Source of the DNA: Bordetella genomosp. 7
GTDB lineage: Bacteria > Pseudomonadota > Gammaproteobacteria > Burkholderiales > Burkholderiaceae_B
DNA length: 64,000 bases
NCBI RefSeq assembly: GCF_002261265.1
Contig: NZ_NEVK01000008.1
Coordinates: forward strand, 682,001-746,000
Reading direction: 5' to 3'
This document shows, piece after piece, positions 46,701-55,187 of this stretch. Within the stretch, counting starts at the first letter, position 1. Every line of letters begins with the position of its first letter. A model generated the notes under the pieces. The model was not told where the DNA came from and made no database searches. It saw only the letters and a program-made list of their open reading frames with translations. Position numbers and translations under genes: made by a program.

Positions 46701-48454
46701 AGCGGCGGGTTGACGTTGTTGATGTCCAGCAGGTTGGGCTTGGGCCCGATGAACGACACCAGCGACATCACCATCTGTTCGCGGATGGGGTCGATGGGCG
46801 GGTTGGTTACCTGGGCGAACAGCTGGCGGAAGTAGCTGTAGAACGGCTTGGCGCGGTTTGACAATACGGCCAGGGGCGCGTCGTTGCCCATCGAGCCCAC
46901 CACTTCTTCGCCAGAGGCGGCCATGGGTTCCAGAATGTACTTGTAGTCTTCCTGGGTCCAGCCGAACGCCTGCTGGCGATCCAGCAGCGACACGGGCGAC
47001 TGCGTGGCCGGCGTCGTCTGGCGCGGCGCGGGCAGCGATTCCAGCTTGATCTGCAGGCGCTCGATCCATTGACGGTACGGGCGGCTGTTGGCCAGCTGCA
47101 GCTTGATTTCGGCATCGTCGATGATCCTGCCCTGCTCCAGGTCGATGAGGAACATCTTGCCGGGCTGCAGGCGCCACTTCTTGACGATGCGGTTTTCGGG
47201 TATGGACAGCGTGCCGGCCTCGGACGCCAGGATGACCATGTCGTCATCGGTGATCAGGTAGCGGGCGGGACGCAGGCCGTTGCGATCCAGGGTGGCGCCG
47301 ATCTGGCGGCCGTCGGTGAAGGCCACGGCGGCCGGACCGTCCCAGGGTTCCATCATGGCCGCGTGATATTCATAAAAGGCGCGGCGGCTCTCGTCCATTT
47401 GCGTGTGCTGTTCCCACGCTTCGGGAATCATCATCATCATGGCGTGGGCCAGCGAATAGCCGGAATTCACCAGCAGTTCGAGACAGTTGTCGAACGTCGC
47501 GGTGTCGGACTGCCCTTCGTAGACGATCGGGTACAGTTTTTTCAGGTCGTCGCCCAGCACGGCCGACTGCATCATGCCTTCGCGGGCGCGCAGCCAGTTG
47601 AAGTTGCCCTTGACGGTGTTGATTTCGCCGTTGTGGGCGATCATGCGGTACGGGTGGGCCAGCGGCCAGGCCGGGAAGGTGTTGGTGGAGAACCGCTGGT
47701 GCACCAGCGCCAGCGCCGAGATCGTGCGAGGGTCCGCCAGGTCGCGGTAGTAGCGGCCGACCTGGTCGGCCAGCAGCAGGCCCTTGTAGACCACGGTACG
47801 CACCGAGGCTGACGGCACGAAGTATTCCTTGCCGTGCGCCAGGCGCATGGCCTGGATGGCATGGCTGGCGGTCTTGCGGATCACATACAGCTTGCGTTCG
47901 AGTGCGTCGGGCACCATGACGTCCGCGCCGCGTCCGATGAACAGCTGGCGGATGACGGGCTCGACCGAGCGCACGGTGGGCGACATGGGCATGTCTACGT
48001 CGACGGGCACGTCGCGCCAGCCCAGCACGGTCTGGCCTTCGGCGCGCACGGCGCGCTCGAGCTCTTGTTCACAGGCCAGGCGCGAGGCGGTTTCTTTCGG
48101 CAGAAACACCATCGCCACGCCATACTCGCCGGGCGGCGGCAGGGTGATGCCCTGCTGGCTCATTTCATCGCGGTACAGCGCGTCCGGAATCTGGATAAGA
48201 ATGCCCGCGCCGTCGCCCATGAGCTTGTCGGCGCCCACCGCTCCCCGGTGGTCCAGGTTCTCGAGGATCTTCAGGCCCTGTTGAATGATGGCGTGGCTCT
48301 TGCGCCCTTTGATATGGGCGACAAAGCCGACGCCGCAGGCATCGTGTTCGTGGGTGGGGCTGTACAAGCCCTGGGCCGCCGGCATGCCGATGCGGGTGGC
48401 ATCGATCGGGGTTTCAACCGGGCGACAGGAAGGATCGAGAGGACGTGTAGACAT
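43718..48454 (-). CDS. gltB: Glutamate synthase (NADPH) large subunit
   Basis: This is a 1578-residue enzyme making glutamate from glutamine and 2-oxoglutarate. A propeptide of about 39 residues precedes the N-terminal nucleophile C40 ([12 protein letters not shown]) of the glutamine amidotransferase domain (about 40-430). A central domain follows, then the FMN synthase domain with [12 protein letters not shown] and [11 protein letters not shown]. The [3Fe-4S] cluster motif is [13 protein letters not shown] near residue 1180. The C-terminal GXGXG beta-helix domain ends the protein. It is the first gene of gltBD. The 298 bp upstream are AT-rich and hold no gene. Confidence 0.97.
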   Translation of the reverse strand: MSTRPLDPSCRPVETPIDATRIGMPAAQGLYSPTHEHDACGVGFVAHIKGRKSHAIIQQGLKILENLDHRGAVGADKLMGDGAGILIQIPDALYRDEMSQQGITLPPPGEYGVAMVFLPKETASRLACEQELERAVRAEGQTVLGWRDVPVDVDMPMSPTVRSVEPVIRQLFIGRGADVMVPDALERKLYVIRKTASHAIQAMRLAHGKEYFVPSASVRTVVYKGLLLADQVGRYYRDLADPRTISALALVHQRFSTNTFPAWPLAHPYRMIAHNGEINTVKGNFNWLRAREGMMQSAVLGDDLKKLYPIVYEGQSDTATFDNCLELLVNSGYSLAHAMMMMIPEAWEQHTQMDESRRAFYEYHAAMMEPWDGPAAVAFTDGRQIGATLDRNGLRPARYLITDDDMVILASEAGTLSIPENRIVKKWRLQPGKMFLIDLEQGRIIDDAEIKLQLANSRPYRQWIERLQIKLESLPAPRQTTPATQSPVSLLDRQQAFGWTQEDYKYILEPMAASGEEVVGSMGNDAPLAVLSNRAKPFYSYFRQLFAQVTNPPIDPIREQMVMSLVSFIGPKPNLLDINNVNPPLRLEVSQPVLDFAAMAQIRDIEQVTGKKFRSYELDITYPVAWGSEGIEARVAALCARAVDAVQSGYNILIVSDRLVDSERVAIPALLATSAVHQHLIRAGLRTATGLVVETGSAREVHHFALLGGYGAEAIHPYLALDSLSRMPDPEKATKNFIKAIGKGLNKVMSKMGISTYMSYTGAQIFEAVGLQKALVDKYFTGTASNVEGIGIFEVAEEALRLHRAAFSTDPVLANDLDAGGEYAFRVRGEEHMWTPDSIAKLQHASRANNYRTYKEYAQIINDQSRRHMTLRGLFQFRFDPTRAIALDEVEPAKEIVKRFATGAMSLGSISTEAHTVLAVAMNRIGGKSNTGEGGEDELRYRAEMREHKSTIKDGDTLASILGADRIESDVPLKAGDSLRSRIKQVASGRFGVTAEYLASADQIQIKMAQGAKPGEGGQLPGHKVSDYIAKLRYSVPGVGLISPPPHHDIYSIEDLAQLIHDLKNVNSKASISVKLVSEVGVGTVAAGVAKAKADHVVIAGHDGGTGASPVSSIKHVGTPWELGLAETQQTLVLNRLRSRIRVQADGQMKTGRDVVIAALLGADEFGFATAPLVVEGCIMMRKCHLNTCPVGVATQDPVLRRKFQGKPEHVVNFFFFIAEEVREIMAQLGIRKFDDLIGRADLLDVRESVEHWKARGLDFSRVFYQPQIDTERRQTEAQDHGLAGALDHLFIERSKPALERGEKVSFITPVRNRNRTVGAMLSGAVAARYGHEGLPDDTIHIQCNGTAGQSFGAFLAHGITLDLVGEGNDYVGKGLSGGRIIVRSPNDFRGFGPDHIIVGNTVLYGALAGEAFFNGVAGERFAVRNSGAAAVVEGTGDHGCEYMTGGTVVVLGSTGRNFAAGMSGGVAYVWDPDRSFRQRCNLAMVELEPVAPHAEQLAQNDREHWHSVQRGGERDTDEAILRRLIEDHFRYTGSFRAREILGDWEASRGKFIKVMPTEYRRALGEMWRAASPEQLAA

Positions 48455-48752
48455 GGCGCGCTCCGCAGGGGCCTGCGTGGATGTTGCAGTGCAAGAACAT
48501 GACGATACTGCGGCACGCGATGGTTCGCAATGAAAATTTACGGGGTGCGTCCCTTAATAAAAATGGAGAATTCGATGATCATTAAATATGGGGCCGGATT
48601 AAAATTCTTTAAAAATCAACGATATTTCAGATGGCGAATGCAGCCAGGCTCGGCATGCGGGCCGTATCGGGTGGGCAAAAGGGTGTTGCGTCACCAAATA
48701 AATGTGGTGGCGCCGCGACTTGGTGTTGCCGATAGGCGGGCGATGGCGGCGG
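48455..48752 (-). promoter_or_regulatory. AT-rich upstream region of gltBD
   Basis: This 298-bp gap lies between the RAYT-like gene and gltB. Positions 48530-48640 are markedly AT-rich, with runs such as AAAATTCTTTAAAAATC, in an otherwise very GC-rich window. That suggests a curved or protein-bound promoter region (IHF-, Lrp- or H-NS-type sites are plausible). I could not choose a single -35/-10 pair with confidence. No gene is apparent. Confidence 0.5.
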
Positions 48753-49487
48753 TCAGGCAGTGTCGCCGGGGGTGTCGTGCGCGGCCGGGGCGGGTGTCTT
48801 GCGGGGACGGCCGCGTTGGCCCGGCGCCACGCGGCGGCTCGCCGTATGTGCCAGGCTGGCGATGAAGTCCGGCCCGCCCAATGCCCACTGGCCCGATACA
48901 GCCTGGTCGATACGTTGGCTTTGGTCCCGCGACAGGCCTTCCTGAAGGCGATGCCGGTAATTGGCCTGGCGATCGAAAGGCGTGTTGCCGCATGCCCAGT
49001 AGTCGGCGTGGTCGGATTGCCAGGGCGAAGGTGGCGTGGCGGGGGTGGTATTGCCCGTGTGACTGCCGGCCGACGACCATGGCCAGGAATCCGGATCGTG
49101 TGCGATGCCGCTGCGCACGGGGTAGGTTTCCAGCCAGACCAGCGCCGGCAATACCCATGCGCCCGGTTCCACCAGCGCCGAGCGGTAGCGGCCGGCGAAC
49201 ACGCGCCCGCCGCGCAGCCGGGCCGCCAGGTTGCGGCCCAGGGTCTGCATCAGGCGTGGCAGGCCTTCTTCATCGGCCGGCGTGGCCAGCAACAGGATGC
49301 GGTCGTTGGCCAGCACCCAGCCATGCACGGCGACGCGATGCCGCTGGGCAGAATCGCCCAGCCAGGAGGCAAGCTGGTTCAGTACGTCTTGCGGCGTGGG
49401 CTGCGATGGCGCGGCCAACGGCTGGACGAAGTTGGCCTGCACCAGCTGGGGCAGCCCGGGGGCGTACAAACGGGGCAGACGGGCCAT
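48753..49487 (-). CDS. RAYT/IS200-like transposase homologue lacking the HUH motif
   Basis: This is a 244-residue protein related to Y1/RAYT transposases. The N terminus MARLPRLYAPGLPQLV, the GRVFAGRYRSALVEP segment and YPVRSGIAHDPDSWPWSS align by eye with the usual RAYT blocks. The catalytic NHxHLL block reads NDRILL (D62, I64 in place of both histidines). The tyrosine helix before NPVRAG is VWLETYPVRSG with no tyrosine in the usual place. The C-terminal tail RGRPRKTPAPA is an AT-hook-like element. It is thus probably inactive as a transposase, perhaps a DNA-binding protein. TTGACC-18-TATTTA at 49541-49570 may be its promoter. Confidence 0.75.
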   Translation of the reverse strand: MARLPRLYAPGLPQLVQANFVQPLAAPSQPTPQDVLNQLASWLGDSAQRHRVAVHGWVLANDRILLLATPADEEGLPRLMQTLGRNLAARLRGGRVFAGRYRSALVEPGAWVLPALVWLETYPVRSGIAHDPDSWPWSSAGSHTGNTTPATPPSPWQSDHADYWACGNTPFDRQANYRHRLQEGLSRDQSQRIDQAVSGQWALGGPDFIASLAHTASRRVAPGQRGRPRKTPAPAAHDTPGDTA

Positions 49488-49679
49488 AAGGGTAAAAGGC
49501 GTGCGCGGCCGAAAGAACGTTAAGGGCGATCAACTATATATAAATAGTGCCATAACCGTCGAGGGGTCAAGCCACAAGAGTGGCACGCTTGCAGGGCGGG
49601 CATGCCCACCGCGCTCATGCAGGTTAACATCGGGCGTTGAAATGCCATAGCCGCAGATATTTCTTGAACAGGAGCACGC

Positions 49680-50786
49680 ATGAAGACCAAAGCAGCCGTC
49701 GCCTGGAAAGCCGGAGCCCCGCTGACCATCGAAGAGGTCGATCTTGAAGGCCCGCGTGCTGGCGAAGTACTGATCGAAGTCAAGGCCACGGGCATCTGCC
49801 ATACCGATTACTACACCCTTTCAGGGGCCGACCCCGAAGGCATCTTTCCGGCCATCCTGGGCCACGAAGGGGCGGGCGTAGTGGTCGATGTGGGCGCCGG
49901 AGTTACGTCCCTGAAAAAGGGAGACCATGTCATTCCCCTATACACACCGGAATGCCGGCAGTGCAAGTTCTGCCTGTCCCGCAAGACCAATCTTTGCCAG
50001 GCGATCCGCGCCACCCAGGGCAAGGGGCTGATGCCCGATTCGACGTCCCGCTTTTCGCTTGGCGGCAAGCCGCTGTTTCACTACATGGGGACATCGACCT
50101 TCGCCAACCACATCGTGGTGCCGGAGATCGCCGTGGCCAAGGTGCGCGAAGACGCGCCCTTCGACAAGATCTGCTACATCGGCTGCGGCGTGACCACCGG
50201 CGTGGGCGCGGTGGTGTACACGGCCAAGGTCGAGGCGGGCGCCAACGTGGTGGTATTCGGCCTGGGCGGCATCGGCCTGAACGTGATCCAGGGCGCCAAG
50301 ATGGTTGGCGCCGACAAGATCATCGGCGTGGATGTGAACCCGCAGCGCGAAGCCATGGCACGCAAGTTCGGCATGACGCACTTCGTCAACCCCAAGGAAG
50401 TCGAGAACGTCGTCGACCACATCATCCAATTGACCGACGGCGGCGCCGATTACTCGTTCGAGTGCATCGGCAATACCGAAGTCATGCGCCAGGCCCTGGA
50501 ATGCTGTCACAAAGGGTGGGGCCAGTCCGTGATCATCGGCGTGGCCGAGGCCGGCGCCGAAATCAGCACGCGCCCCTTCCAGCTGGTCACGGGCCGTGAA
50601 TGGAAGGGCTCGGCCTTCGGTGGCGCCAGGGGCCGCACCGACGTGCCCAAGATTGTCGACTGGTACATGGAAGGCAAGATCAACATCGACGACCTGATCA
50701 CCCACACGTTGCCGCTTGAGCGCATCAACGAGGGCTTCGACCTGATGAAGCGCGGCGAGTCGATTCGCTCGGTGGTGCTTTACTAA
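49680..50786 (+). CDS. frmA: S-(hydroxymethyl)glutathione dehydrogenase / class III alcohol dehydrogenase
   Basis: This 368-residue zinc enzyme oxidises the glutathione adduct of formaldehyde to S-formylglutathione with NAD. Catalytic zinc ligands are C40 (GICHTDYY) and H62 (GHEGAG). Structural zinc cysteines are C92, C95, C98 and C106. The coenzyme motif [14 protein letters not shown] and the C-terminal [10 protein letters not shown] are typical. AGGAG precedes the ATG. It is the first of frmA-frmB, which together detoxify formaldehyde. No frmR repressor is visible here. Confidence 0.96.
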   Translation: MKTKAAVAWKAGAPLTIEEVDLEGPRAGEVLIEVKATGICHTDYYTLSGADPEGIFPAILGHEGAGVVVDVGAGVTSLKKGDHVIPLYTPECRQCKFCLSRKTNLCQAIRATQGKGLMPDSTSRFSLGGKPLFHYMGTSTFANHIVVPEIAVAKVREDAPFDKICYIGCGVTTGVGAVVYTAKVEAGANVVVFGLGGIGLNVIQGAKMVGADKIIGVDVNPQREAMARKFGMTHFVNPKEVENVVDHIIQLTDGGADYSFECIGNTEVMRQALECCHKGWGQSVIIGVAEAGAEISTRPFQLVTGREWKGSAFGGARGRTDVPKIVDWYMEGKINIDDLITHTLPLERINEGFDLMKRGESIRSVVLY

Positions 50787-50851
50787 GGCGGCGCCGCCGC
50801 CCTGCCCGGCGTCTGCCCGGCAGGGCGGCCACGGTTTACAAGAGGTACTAC

Positions 50852-51703
50852 ATGGCAGAACTGGAACTGATTTCGCAGCATCGTTGTTTCGGTGGGTGGC
50901 AACGCTACTACCGGCATGCGTCGGCGCAGATCGGCCTGCCGATGCGGTTCTCGGTGTTCCTGCCCGCCCAGGCCGAGCAGGAGCGGGTGCCGGTGCTGTT
51001 CTACCTGGCCGGGCTGACCTGCACCGAAGAAACGTTCATGATCAAGGGCGGCGCCCAGCGGCTGGCCGCCGAGCACGGATTCATGCTGGTCGCGCCGGAC
51101 ACCAGCCCGCGTGGCGCGGGCATTCCCGGCGAAGACCAGGACTGGGACTTCGGCACCGGCGCGGGGTTTTACCTGGACGCCACCGCAGAGCCCTGGCGCA
51201 CCCATTACCGCATGGAAAGCTATGTGGCCGACGAGCTGTACGGCATCGTGACCGCCCAACTGCCTGGCGACGCCGGGCGCACGGGTATTTTCGGCCACTC
51301 GATGGGCGGCCACGGCGCCTTGGTGCTGGCGTTGCGCCATCCGGATAAATTCAGATCGGTATCCGCGTTCGCGCCCATCGCCGCGCCCACGCGTTGCCCC
51401 TGGGGGCGCAAGGCTTTCGGCGGCTACCTGGGGCCGGACACCCAGGCCTGGAAACAGTACGACGCCAGCGAACTCATGGCCCGAGCCGAACGCCCGCTCT
51501 TTCCGCAGGGCATTTTGATCGACCAGGGGCTGGCCGACTCGTTCCTGGCCGAGCAGCTGTATCCGGAAGCCTTCGAGCTGGCCTGCCAGAAGGCTGGCCA
51601 GCCGCTGACGCTGCGCCGCCATGCCGACTACGACCATGGCTACTACTTTATATCCACGTTTATGCAGGACCATCTGCGTTTTCACGCCGACCAACTTATA
51701 TAG
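50852..51703 (+). CDS. frmB: S-formylglutathione hydrolase
   Basis: This 283-residue serine hydrolase splits S-formylglutathione into formate and glutathione. The nucleophile is S150 in GIFGHSMGGHGAL. ISQHRCFGGWQRYYRHAS opens the esterase D fold, and LTCTEETFMIKGGAQR and DTSPRG are family blocks. The acid and histidine lie in IDQGLADSFL and HADYDHGYYF. It starts 65 bp after frmA, so the pair is an operon. Length is normal. Confidence 0.96.
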   Translation: MAELELISQHRCFGGWQRYYRHASAQIGLPMRFSVFLPAQAEQERVPVLFYLAGLTCTEETFMIKGGAQRLAAEHGFMLVAPDTSPRGAGIPGEDQDWDFGTGAGFYLDATAEPWRTHYRMESYVADELYGIVTAQLPGDAGRTGIFGHSMGGHGALVLALRHPDKFRSVSAFAPIAAPTRCPWGRKAFGGYLGPDTQAWKQYDASELMARAERPLFPQGILIDQGLADSFLAEQLYPEAFELACQKAGQPLTLRRHADYDHGYYFISTFMQDHLRFHADQLI

Positions 51704-51745
51704 GGCACGGCGGCCCCAGGCCGCTCGACCCGCCGGGACTCCCAC

Positions 51746-52438
51746 GTGATCAACGGCTTTGCCCCTTTTGTCTGGATGGCCCTGGCGGCGCTGCTGGTGT
51801 CGGTGCCGGGCATGGTGCTGTTGTTCGGGCGGGGCGGCCCGCGGGACGCCCATGGACGGCGCATGTTCCGCCTGCGCCCGGTTCGGCGGCTGTTTGGCGC
51901 ATTGCTGCTCGCATTGGCGGTCGTGTCGGCCCTGCTGGCGCTGACGCTGACGCAGTTTCTGCGGCTGACTACCGACACGCCGGTGGCGCGGGTGCAGATC
52001 CACGAGCAGGCCCCAGGCCGGTTTCTGCTTACCGCGCATGCGCCGCCGGATGCCGCCGCGCGCGAATACCCGCTGGCCGGCGACCAGTGGCAGATCGATG
52101 GCAAGGTGGTGCGCTGGCGCCTGCCCGCGCTGCTGGCCGGCGTGCCGCCCCTGTATGCGTTCGACCGGATCTCGGGGCGCTACCGCGACATTGAACGCGA
52201 ACGCAGCGAGCCGCGCACCGTACACGCACTGCACGACTGGCCCGTACCGGACCTGGCCGCGCTGAAGCGCGTGTTTCCCAACTGGCTGCCCTTCATTGAC
52301 GTCGAATACGGCAGCGCGGCCTATATGCCCATGATAGACGGCGCGCGCTACCAGGTCTTCATGGACCCACGCGGCGCGATTGTCATCCGGCCCGACGGGC
52401 AGGCTACCGAAGATGCCCTGCGGCAGGCCGGGTGGTAG
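51746..52438 (+). CDS. Membrane protein of unknown function downstream of frmAB
   Basis: I do not recognise this 230-residue protein. Two N-terminal membrane helices are visible (FVWMALAALLVSVPGMVLLF and LFGALLLALAVVSALLALTL), separated by a basic loop. A soluble domain of about 150 residues follows, predicted to be extracytoplasmic, with many aromatic and charged residues (YAFDRISGRYRDIERERSEP). The start is GTG at 51746 with a poor ribosome site. It follows frmB by 42 bp, so it is probably in the formaldehyde operon. Codon use looks like its neighbours. Confidence 0.7.
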   Translation: MINGFAPFVWMALAALLVSVPGMVLLFGRGGPRDAHGRRMFRLRPVRRLFGALLLALAVVSALLALTLTQFLRLTTDTPVARVQIHEQAPGRFLLTAHAPPDAAAREYPLAGDQWQIDGKVVRWRLPALLAGVPPLYAFDRISGRYRDIERERSEPRTVHALHDWPVPDLAALKRVFPNWLPFIDVEYGSAAYMPMIDGARYQVFMDPRGAIVIRPDGQATEDALRQAGW

Positions 52439-52476
52439 CCTGCCCGCCCGCGCCCGGCCCGTTGCGGCGTTGCGCG

Positions 52477-52743
52477 CTATTCGTCGTCGAAATCGCCCGC
52501 GCCCAATTTGATCGTGCCGTCGGCCGGCACCCATTGGGTTTTCTTGGCCAGCGTCCGGATCTGGTCTTCGGCGGCATCGAAGGCCCGCAGTAATTCGCTG
52601 CCGGTGCCGTCGGTTGCCCCAAAATAGCGCCTCAGGGCGTCTCCGGAAATTTCAAAGGGGCGAGTCACCCCGTCAGTTTCCAGTTCAAATACCACATCGT
52701 CACCCTGCACCCGGGCATTGGTGGCTTTGGCAAATGCACTCAT
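52477..52743 (-). CDS. DUF1488 family small protein
   Basis: This 88-residue acidic protein matches the DUF1488 type. It starts MSAFAKATNARVQGDDVVFE, then ETDGVTRPFEISGDALRRYFG, and has a helical C-terminal half ending KLGAGDFDDE. A near-perfect AGGAGG ribosome site precedes the ATG at 52743, which fixes the start; the frame upstream is not coding. It is convergent with the frm membrane-protein gene and divergent from rpoH, whose CIRCE-bearing promoter lies between. Function is unknown. Confidence 0.78.
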   Translation of the reverse strand: MSAFAKATNARVQGDDVVFELETDGVTRPFEISGDALRRYFGATDGTGSELLRAFDAAEDQIRTLAKKTQWVPADGTIKLGAGDFDDE

Positions 52744-52971
52744 GCGACCTCCTGACATAGGCGGGGAACCAGGCCCCGGGCCCTGTGCCCGGCAAACCGC
52801 GTGCCGCCCCACGCATTCCTTCCTGGGCGCGGAGCGCACGGCGAGCGTCCGGACGGGATCGAGCCTTGCTGGCCGGTACCATAGCCGCTTGGCTTGCAGA
52901 GGATGAATTTATTGGGGACGCACCAGATCGGCCCGAAACAGCCGGAACTCTGATGTATGTCAGCTGTCCAA

Positions 52972-52998
52972 TTAGCACTCACAACACGAGAGTGCTAA
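52972..52998 (+). promoter_or_regulatory. CIRCE element (HrcA operator) upstream of rpoH
   Basis: A perfect consensus CIRCE, TTAGCACTC-N9-GAGTGCTAA, occupies 52972-52998. It is 48 bp before the rpoH ATG. TATAGT at 53012-53017 just downstream is a likely -10 box, so HrcA bound here would cover the -35 region. The rest of the 303-bp gap 52744-53046 holds the DUF1488 ribosome site and nothing else that I recognise. HrcA control of a heat-shock sigma gene links the two heat-shock systems. Confidence 0.93.
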
Positions 52999-53046
52999 CA
53001 TCAAATCCTTGTATAGTCGCCCGTCAATTTCCTGGAGACCGCCAAC

Positions 53047-53934
53047 ATGAAACAACCCAGCAGTTCGTTGGCCCTGTCCGGCAACGCCCTGGCGTTGGCC
53101 ATCGCCAATCCAGGCTCGCTTGGCACTATCGAAGCCTATATCTCGGCCGTCAATCGCCTGCCGGTGCTGACGGCCGAACGCGAAACCGAACTGGGCCGCC
53201 GCCTGCGCGACCACGACGATCTGGATGCCGCCCGCGAGCTGGTGCTGTCGCACCTGCGGCTGGTCGTTTCGGTGGCGCGCCAATACCTGGGCTATGGCCT
53301 GCCCCACGCCGACCTCATCCAGGAAGGCAACGTGGGCCTGATGAAGGCCGTCAAGCGTTTCGACCCCGAGCGCGGGGTGCGCCTGGTGTCGTTCGCCGTG
53401 CACTGGATCAAGGCCGAAATCCACGAGTTCATCATCCGCAACTGGCGCATGGTGAAGGTGGCAACCACCAAGGCCCAGCGCAAGCTGTTTTTCAACCTGC
53501 GCAGCATGCGCCCCGATGGCCAGACACTCGACCCCGAACAGGTCGACCGCATCGCCGAAGAATTGAACGTGCGGCGCGAAGATGTCAGCGAAATGGAAGT
53601 CCGTCTGTCCGGGCGCGATCTGTCGCTTGAAAAGCAAGACGACGACGAAGAAGGCTACGCTCCCATCTCGTATCTGTCGGACGAAGGCCGCCAGGAACCC
53701 ACGCGCGTGCTCGATCGCCGCGAACACGACGAACTGCAGGGCGCCGGCCTGGCGCATGCATTGCAAGCGCTTGATGCGCGCTCGCGACGCATCATCGAAG
53801 CGCGCTGGCTGCAAGACGACGGTGGCACGACGCTGCAAGAGCTGGCCGACGAATTCGGCGTGTCGGCCGAGCGCATCCGCCAGATTGAATCCGCGGCCTT
53901 GAAAAAGATGCGCGGCGCGCTGGCGCCCGCCTGA
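53047..53934 (+). CDS. rpoH: RNA polymerase heat-shock sigma factor sigma-32
   Basis: This 295-residue sigma factor has region 2 with LRLVVSVARQYLGYGLPHADLIQEGNVGLMKAVKRFD. The RpoH box QRKLFFNLR is at residues 144-152 and distinguishes it from other group sigmas. Region 4 ends with LQELADEFGVSAERIRQIESAALKKMR, the -35 binding helix. CTGGAGACC precedes the ATG. The promoter carries a CIRCE operator, so expression should rise when HrcA is titrated. Downstream is a long 3' region with hairpins and a terminator. Confidence 0.97.
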   Translation: MKQPSSSLALSGNALALAIANPGSLGTIEAYISAVNRLPVLTAERETELGRRLRDHDDLDAARELVLSHLRLVVSVARQYLGYGLPHADLIQEGNVGLMKAVKRFDPERGVRLVSFAVHWIKAEIHEFIIRNWRMVKVATTKAQRKLFFNLRSMRPDGQTLDPEQVDRIAEELNVRREDVSEMEVRLSGRDLSLEKQDDDEEGYAPISYLSDEGRQEPTRVLDRREHDELQGAGLAHALQALDARSRRIIEARWLQDDGGTTLQELADEFGVSAERIRQIESAALKKMRGALAPA

Positions 53935-53943
53935 TCTTCCTTG

Positions 53944-54121
53944 CGCCGCGCGAAGATACAAGTTGATTCAAATTCGCGCGGCGTGATCTTCCATGGCGGG
54001 AACCTTAAGCCTCCCGGCAAGCCTAAATGCATGTAGACCGCGTTACCGGTTTCCGGTTTGGCAGTCTTGCGTCCGTTTCGGCTTCTCCTCTTTCCCCTCC
54101 CCATGAAACGGATGCTTGTCA
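53944..54121 (+). ncRNA. rpoH 3' region with inverted repeat; possible small RNA
   Basis: An 11-bp perfect inverted repeat (CGCCGCGCGAA at 53944-53954, TTCGCGCGGCG at 53973-53983, 18-nt loop) begins 9 bp after the rpoH stop. About 140 nt of non-coding sequence follow before the terminator at 54122. No convincing protein frame is present. It is either simply the rpoH 3' UTR or a 3'-derived small RNA ending at that terminator. I cannot distinguish these without expression data. Confidence 0.3.
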
Positions 54122-54154
54122 GGGGCACCTCGCATATCGGTGCCCCTTTTTTTT
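54122..54154 (+). terminator. Rho-independent terminator after rpoH
   Basis: Perfect 8-bp arms GGGGCACC (54122-54129) and GGTGCCCC (54139-54146) enclose a 9-nt loop and are followed by eight T residues (54147-54154). It is oriented to end plus-strand transcripts from rpoH. There is no T-tract on the other side, so it would not serve the converging phosphodiesterase gene. Confidence 0.92.
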
Positions 54155-54197
54155 GCGCGCAAACCGCGCGTATCCGATATGCCGGCGTGGCTGCCGT

Positions 54198-55019
54198 TTA
54201 TGCCAGGTTGAGCGCTGCCCGGCGCAATTGCTGCCAGGCGCCTGGGTCCAGGCGCCGCACGCCCGTGGCGAGCGAGCCGTCGCGATACAGCTTCAGCCAC
54301 CGGTAGCCGGGGGGCGCGTCGTCCAGCACGTGCTGCCCTTCGCGTATGGCGAACTGGAAACACGTGGACGGGCTGGCCAGCATGCGCAGATGGTGCCGGC
54401 GCCGATCAAAGGCCTGGTGAACGTGCCCCCACAACAGTACGCGCGTGCGAGGCAATGCGGCCAGGCGCTGAAAAAGCTCGGCGGCATTGTCCACCATCAT
54501 GGTGTCGTGCCACTTGCTGTCCATCTGCACGGGATTGTGATGCAGCGCCACCAGGATGTGGCGGTCGCCCGCCAGCGCGACCGCGCGCTCGAGTAAATCG
54601 AACTGCGCGTCATCGATATGCCCCGCATCGGAGCCCGACACCGTGGAATCAAGCAGAATGATGCGCCAGGCGCCTATGTCGGTGACGGGCTGGGTCCACA
54701 GCCCCAGGCTGTGGCGCAGCGTGAGCGGATTGTCGTGGTTGCCGGGCAGGCAGCGTACCGGCCAGTCGTTCTGTTCGAGCAGTTCTCGCAGGCGCTGGTA
54801 CGAGGCGGGGGAACCATCCTGAGACAGGTCGCCGGTGGCCAGCAGCAGGTCGGGCCGGTGCCCGTTGGCGCGCACCAGGTCCAGCACCGCGCGCAGGCTG
54901 GCGTCGGTGTTGACCTGGCACATGATGCTGTCTGGCTCGGCCAGCAGATGGGTGTCAGTAATCTGCACCAATAAGGTAGGCGCGTCGGCGCGGCCGGCGC
55001 TGGAAGTCGAGGCCGGCAA
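54198..55019 (-). CDS. CpdA-like 3',5'-cyclic-AMP phosphodiesterase (metallophosphoesterase)
   Basis: This is a 273-residue dinuclear-metal phosphoesterase. Metal motifs are in order QITDTHLL, ATGDLSQDG, LPGNHDNP, a lone His in LVALHHNPV, and LLWGHVHQ. This matches class III cyclic-nucleotide phosphodiesterases. The start is TTG at 55019, supported by GGGGAGAG 7-14 nt upstream, because no ATG lies before the first metal motif. It is divergent from the antiporter carrying a cNMP-like domain (168 bp apart). cAMP is the family's usual substrate; this is not proven here. Confidence 0.9.
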   Translation of the reverse strand: MPASTSSAGRADAPTLLVQITDTHLLAEPDSIMCQVNTDASLRAVLDLVRANGHRPDLLLATGDLSQDGSPASYQRLRELLEQNDWPVRCLPGNHDNPLTLRHSLGLWTQPVTDIGAWRIILLDSTVSGSDAGHIDDAQFDLLERAVALAGDRHILVALHHNPVQMDSKWHDTMMVDNAAELFQRLAALPRTRVLLWGHVHQAFDRRRHHLRMLASPSTCFQFAIREGQHVLDDAPPGYRWLKLYRDGSLATGVRRLDPGAWQQLRRAALNLA

Positions 55020-55187
55020 AAGGCTCTCCCCTGCGTGTTCGGAACGTCAGTACCTTACCCAAAAAGCATGGGCGTCGGGTACGGCTGGCCTGGCGAGGCG
55101 TAACGAAACGTGGAAGCCGCGCAGGCTGCACGGATAAAAAACGCTATTCTTGCGATACCTCATGTATGTGCATTTTCCGACGCGTTC

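Noticed and set aside
42125-46861. A 1578-codon plus-strand open frame, by coincidence equal in length to GltB
   Set aside because: It is antisense to gltD and most of gltB, both with intact catalytic motifs. The composition is Val/His/Ala/Gly-rich noise without domains.
48600-48640. IHF-like site AATCAA in the gltB upstream region
   Set aside because: The second half of the consensus does not match at the required spacing, so I did not list it as a site.
48530-48865. A 111-codon plus-strand open frame starting in the AT-rich gltB upstream region
   Set aside because: Its second half is antisense to the RAYT-like gene, it has no ribosome site, and the AT-rich part reads as promoter DNA.
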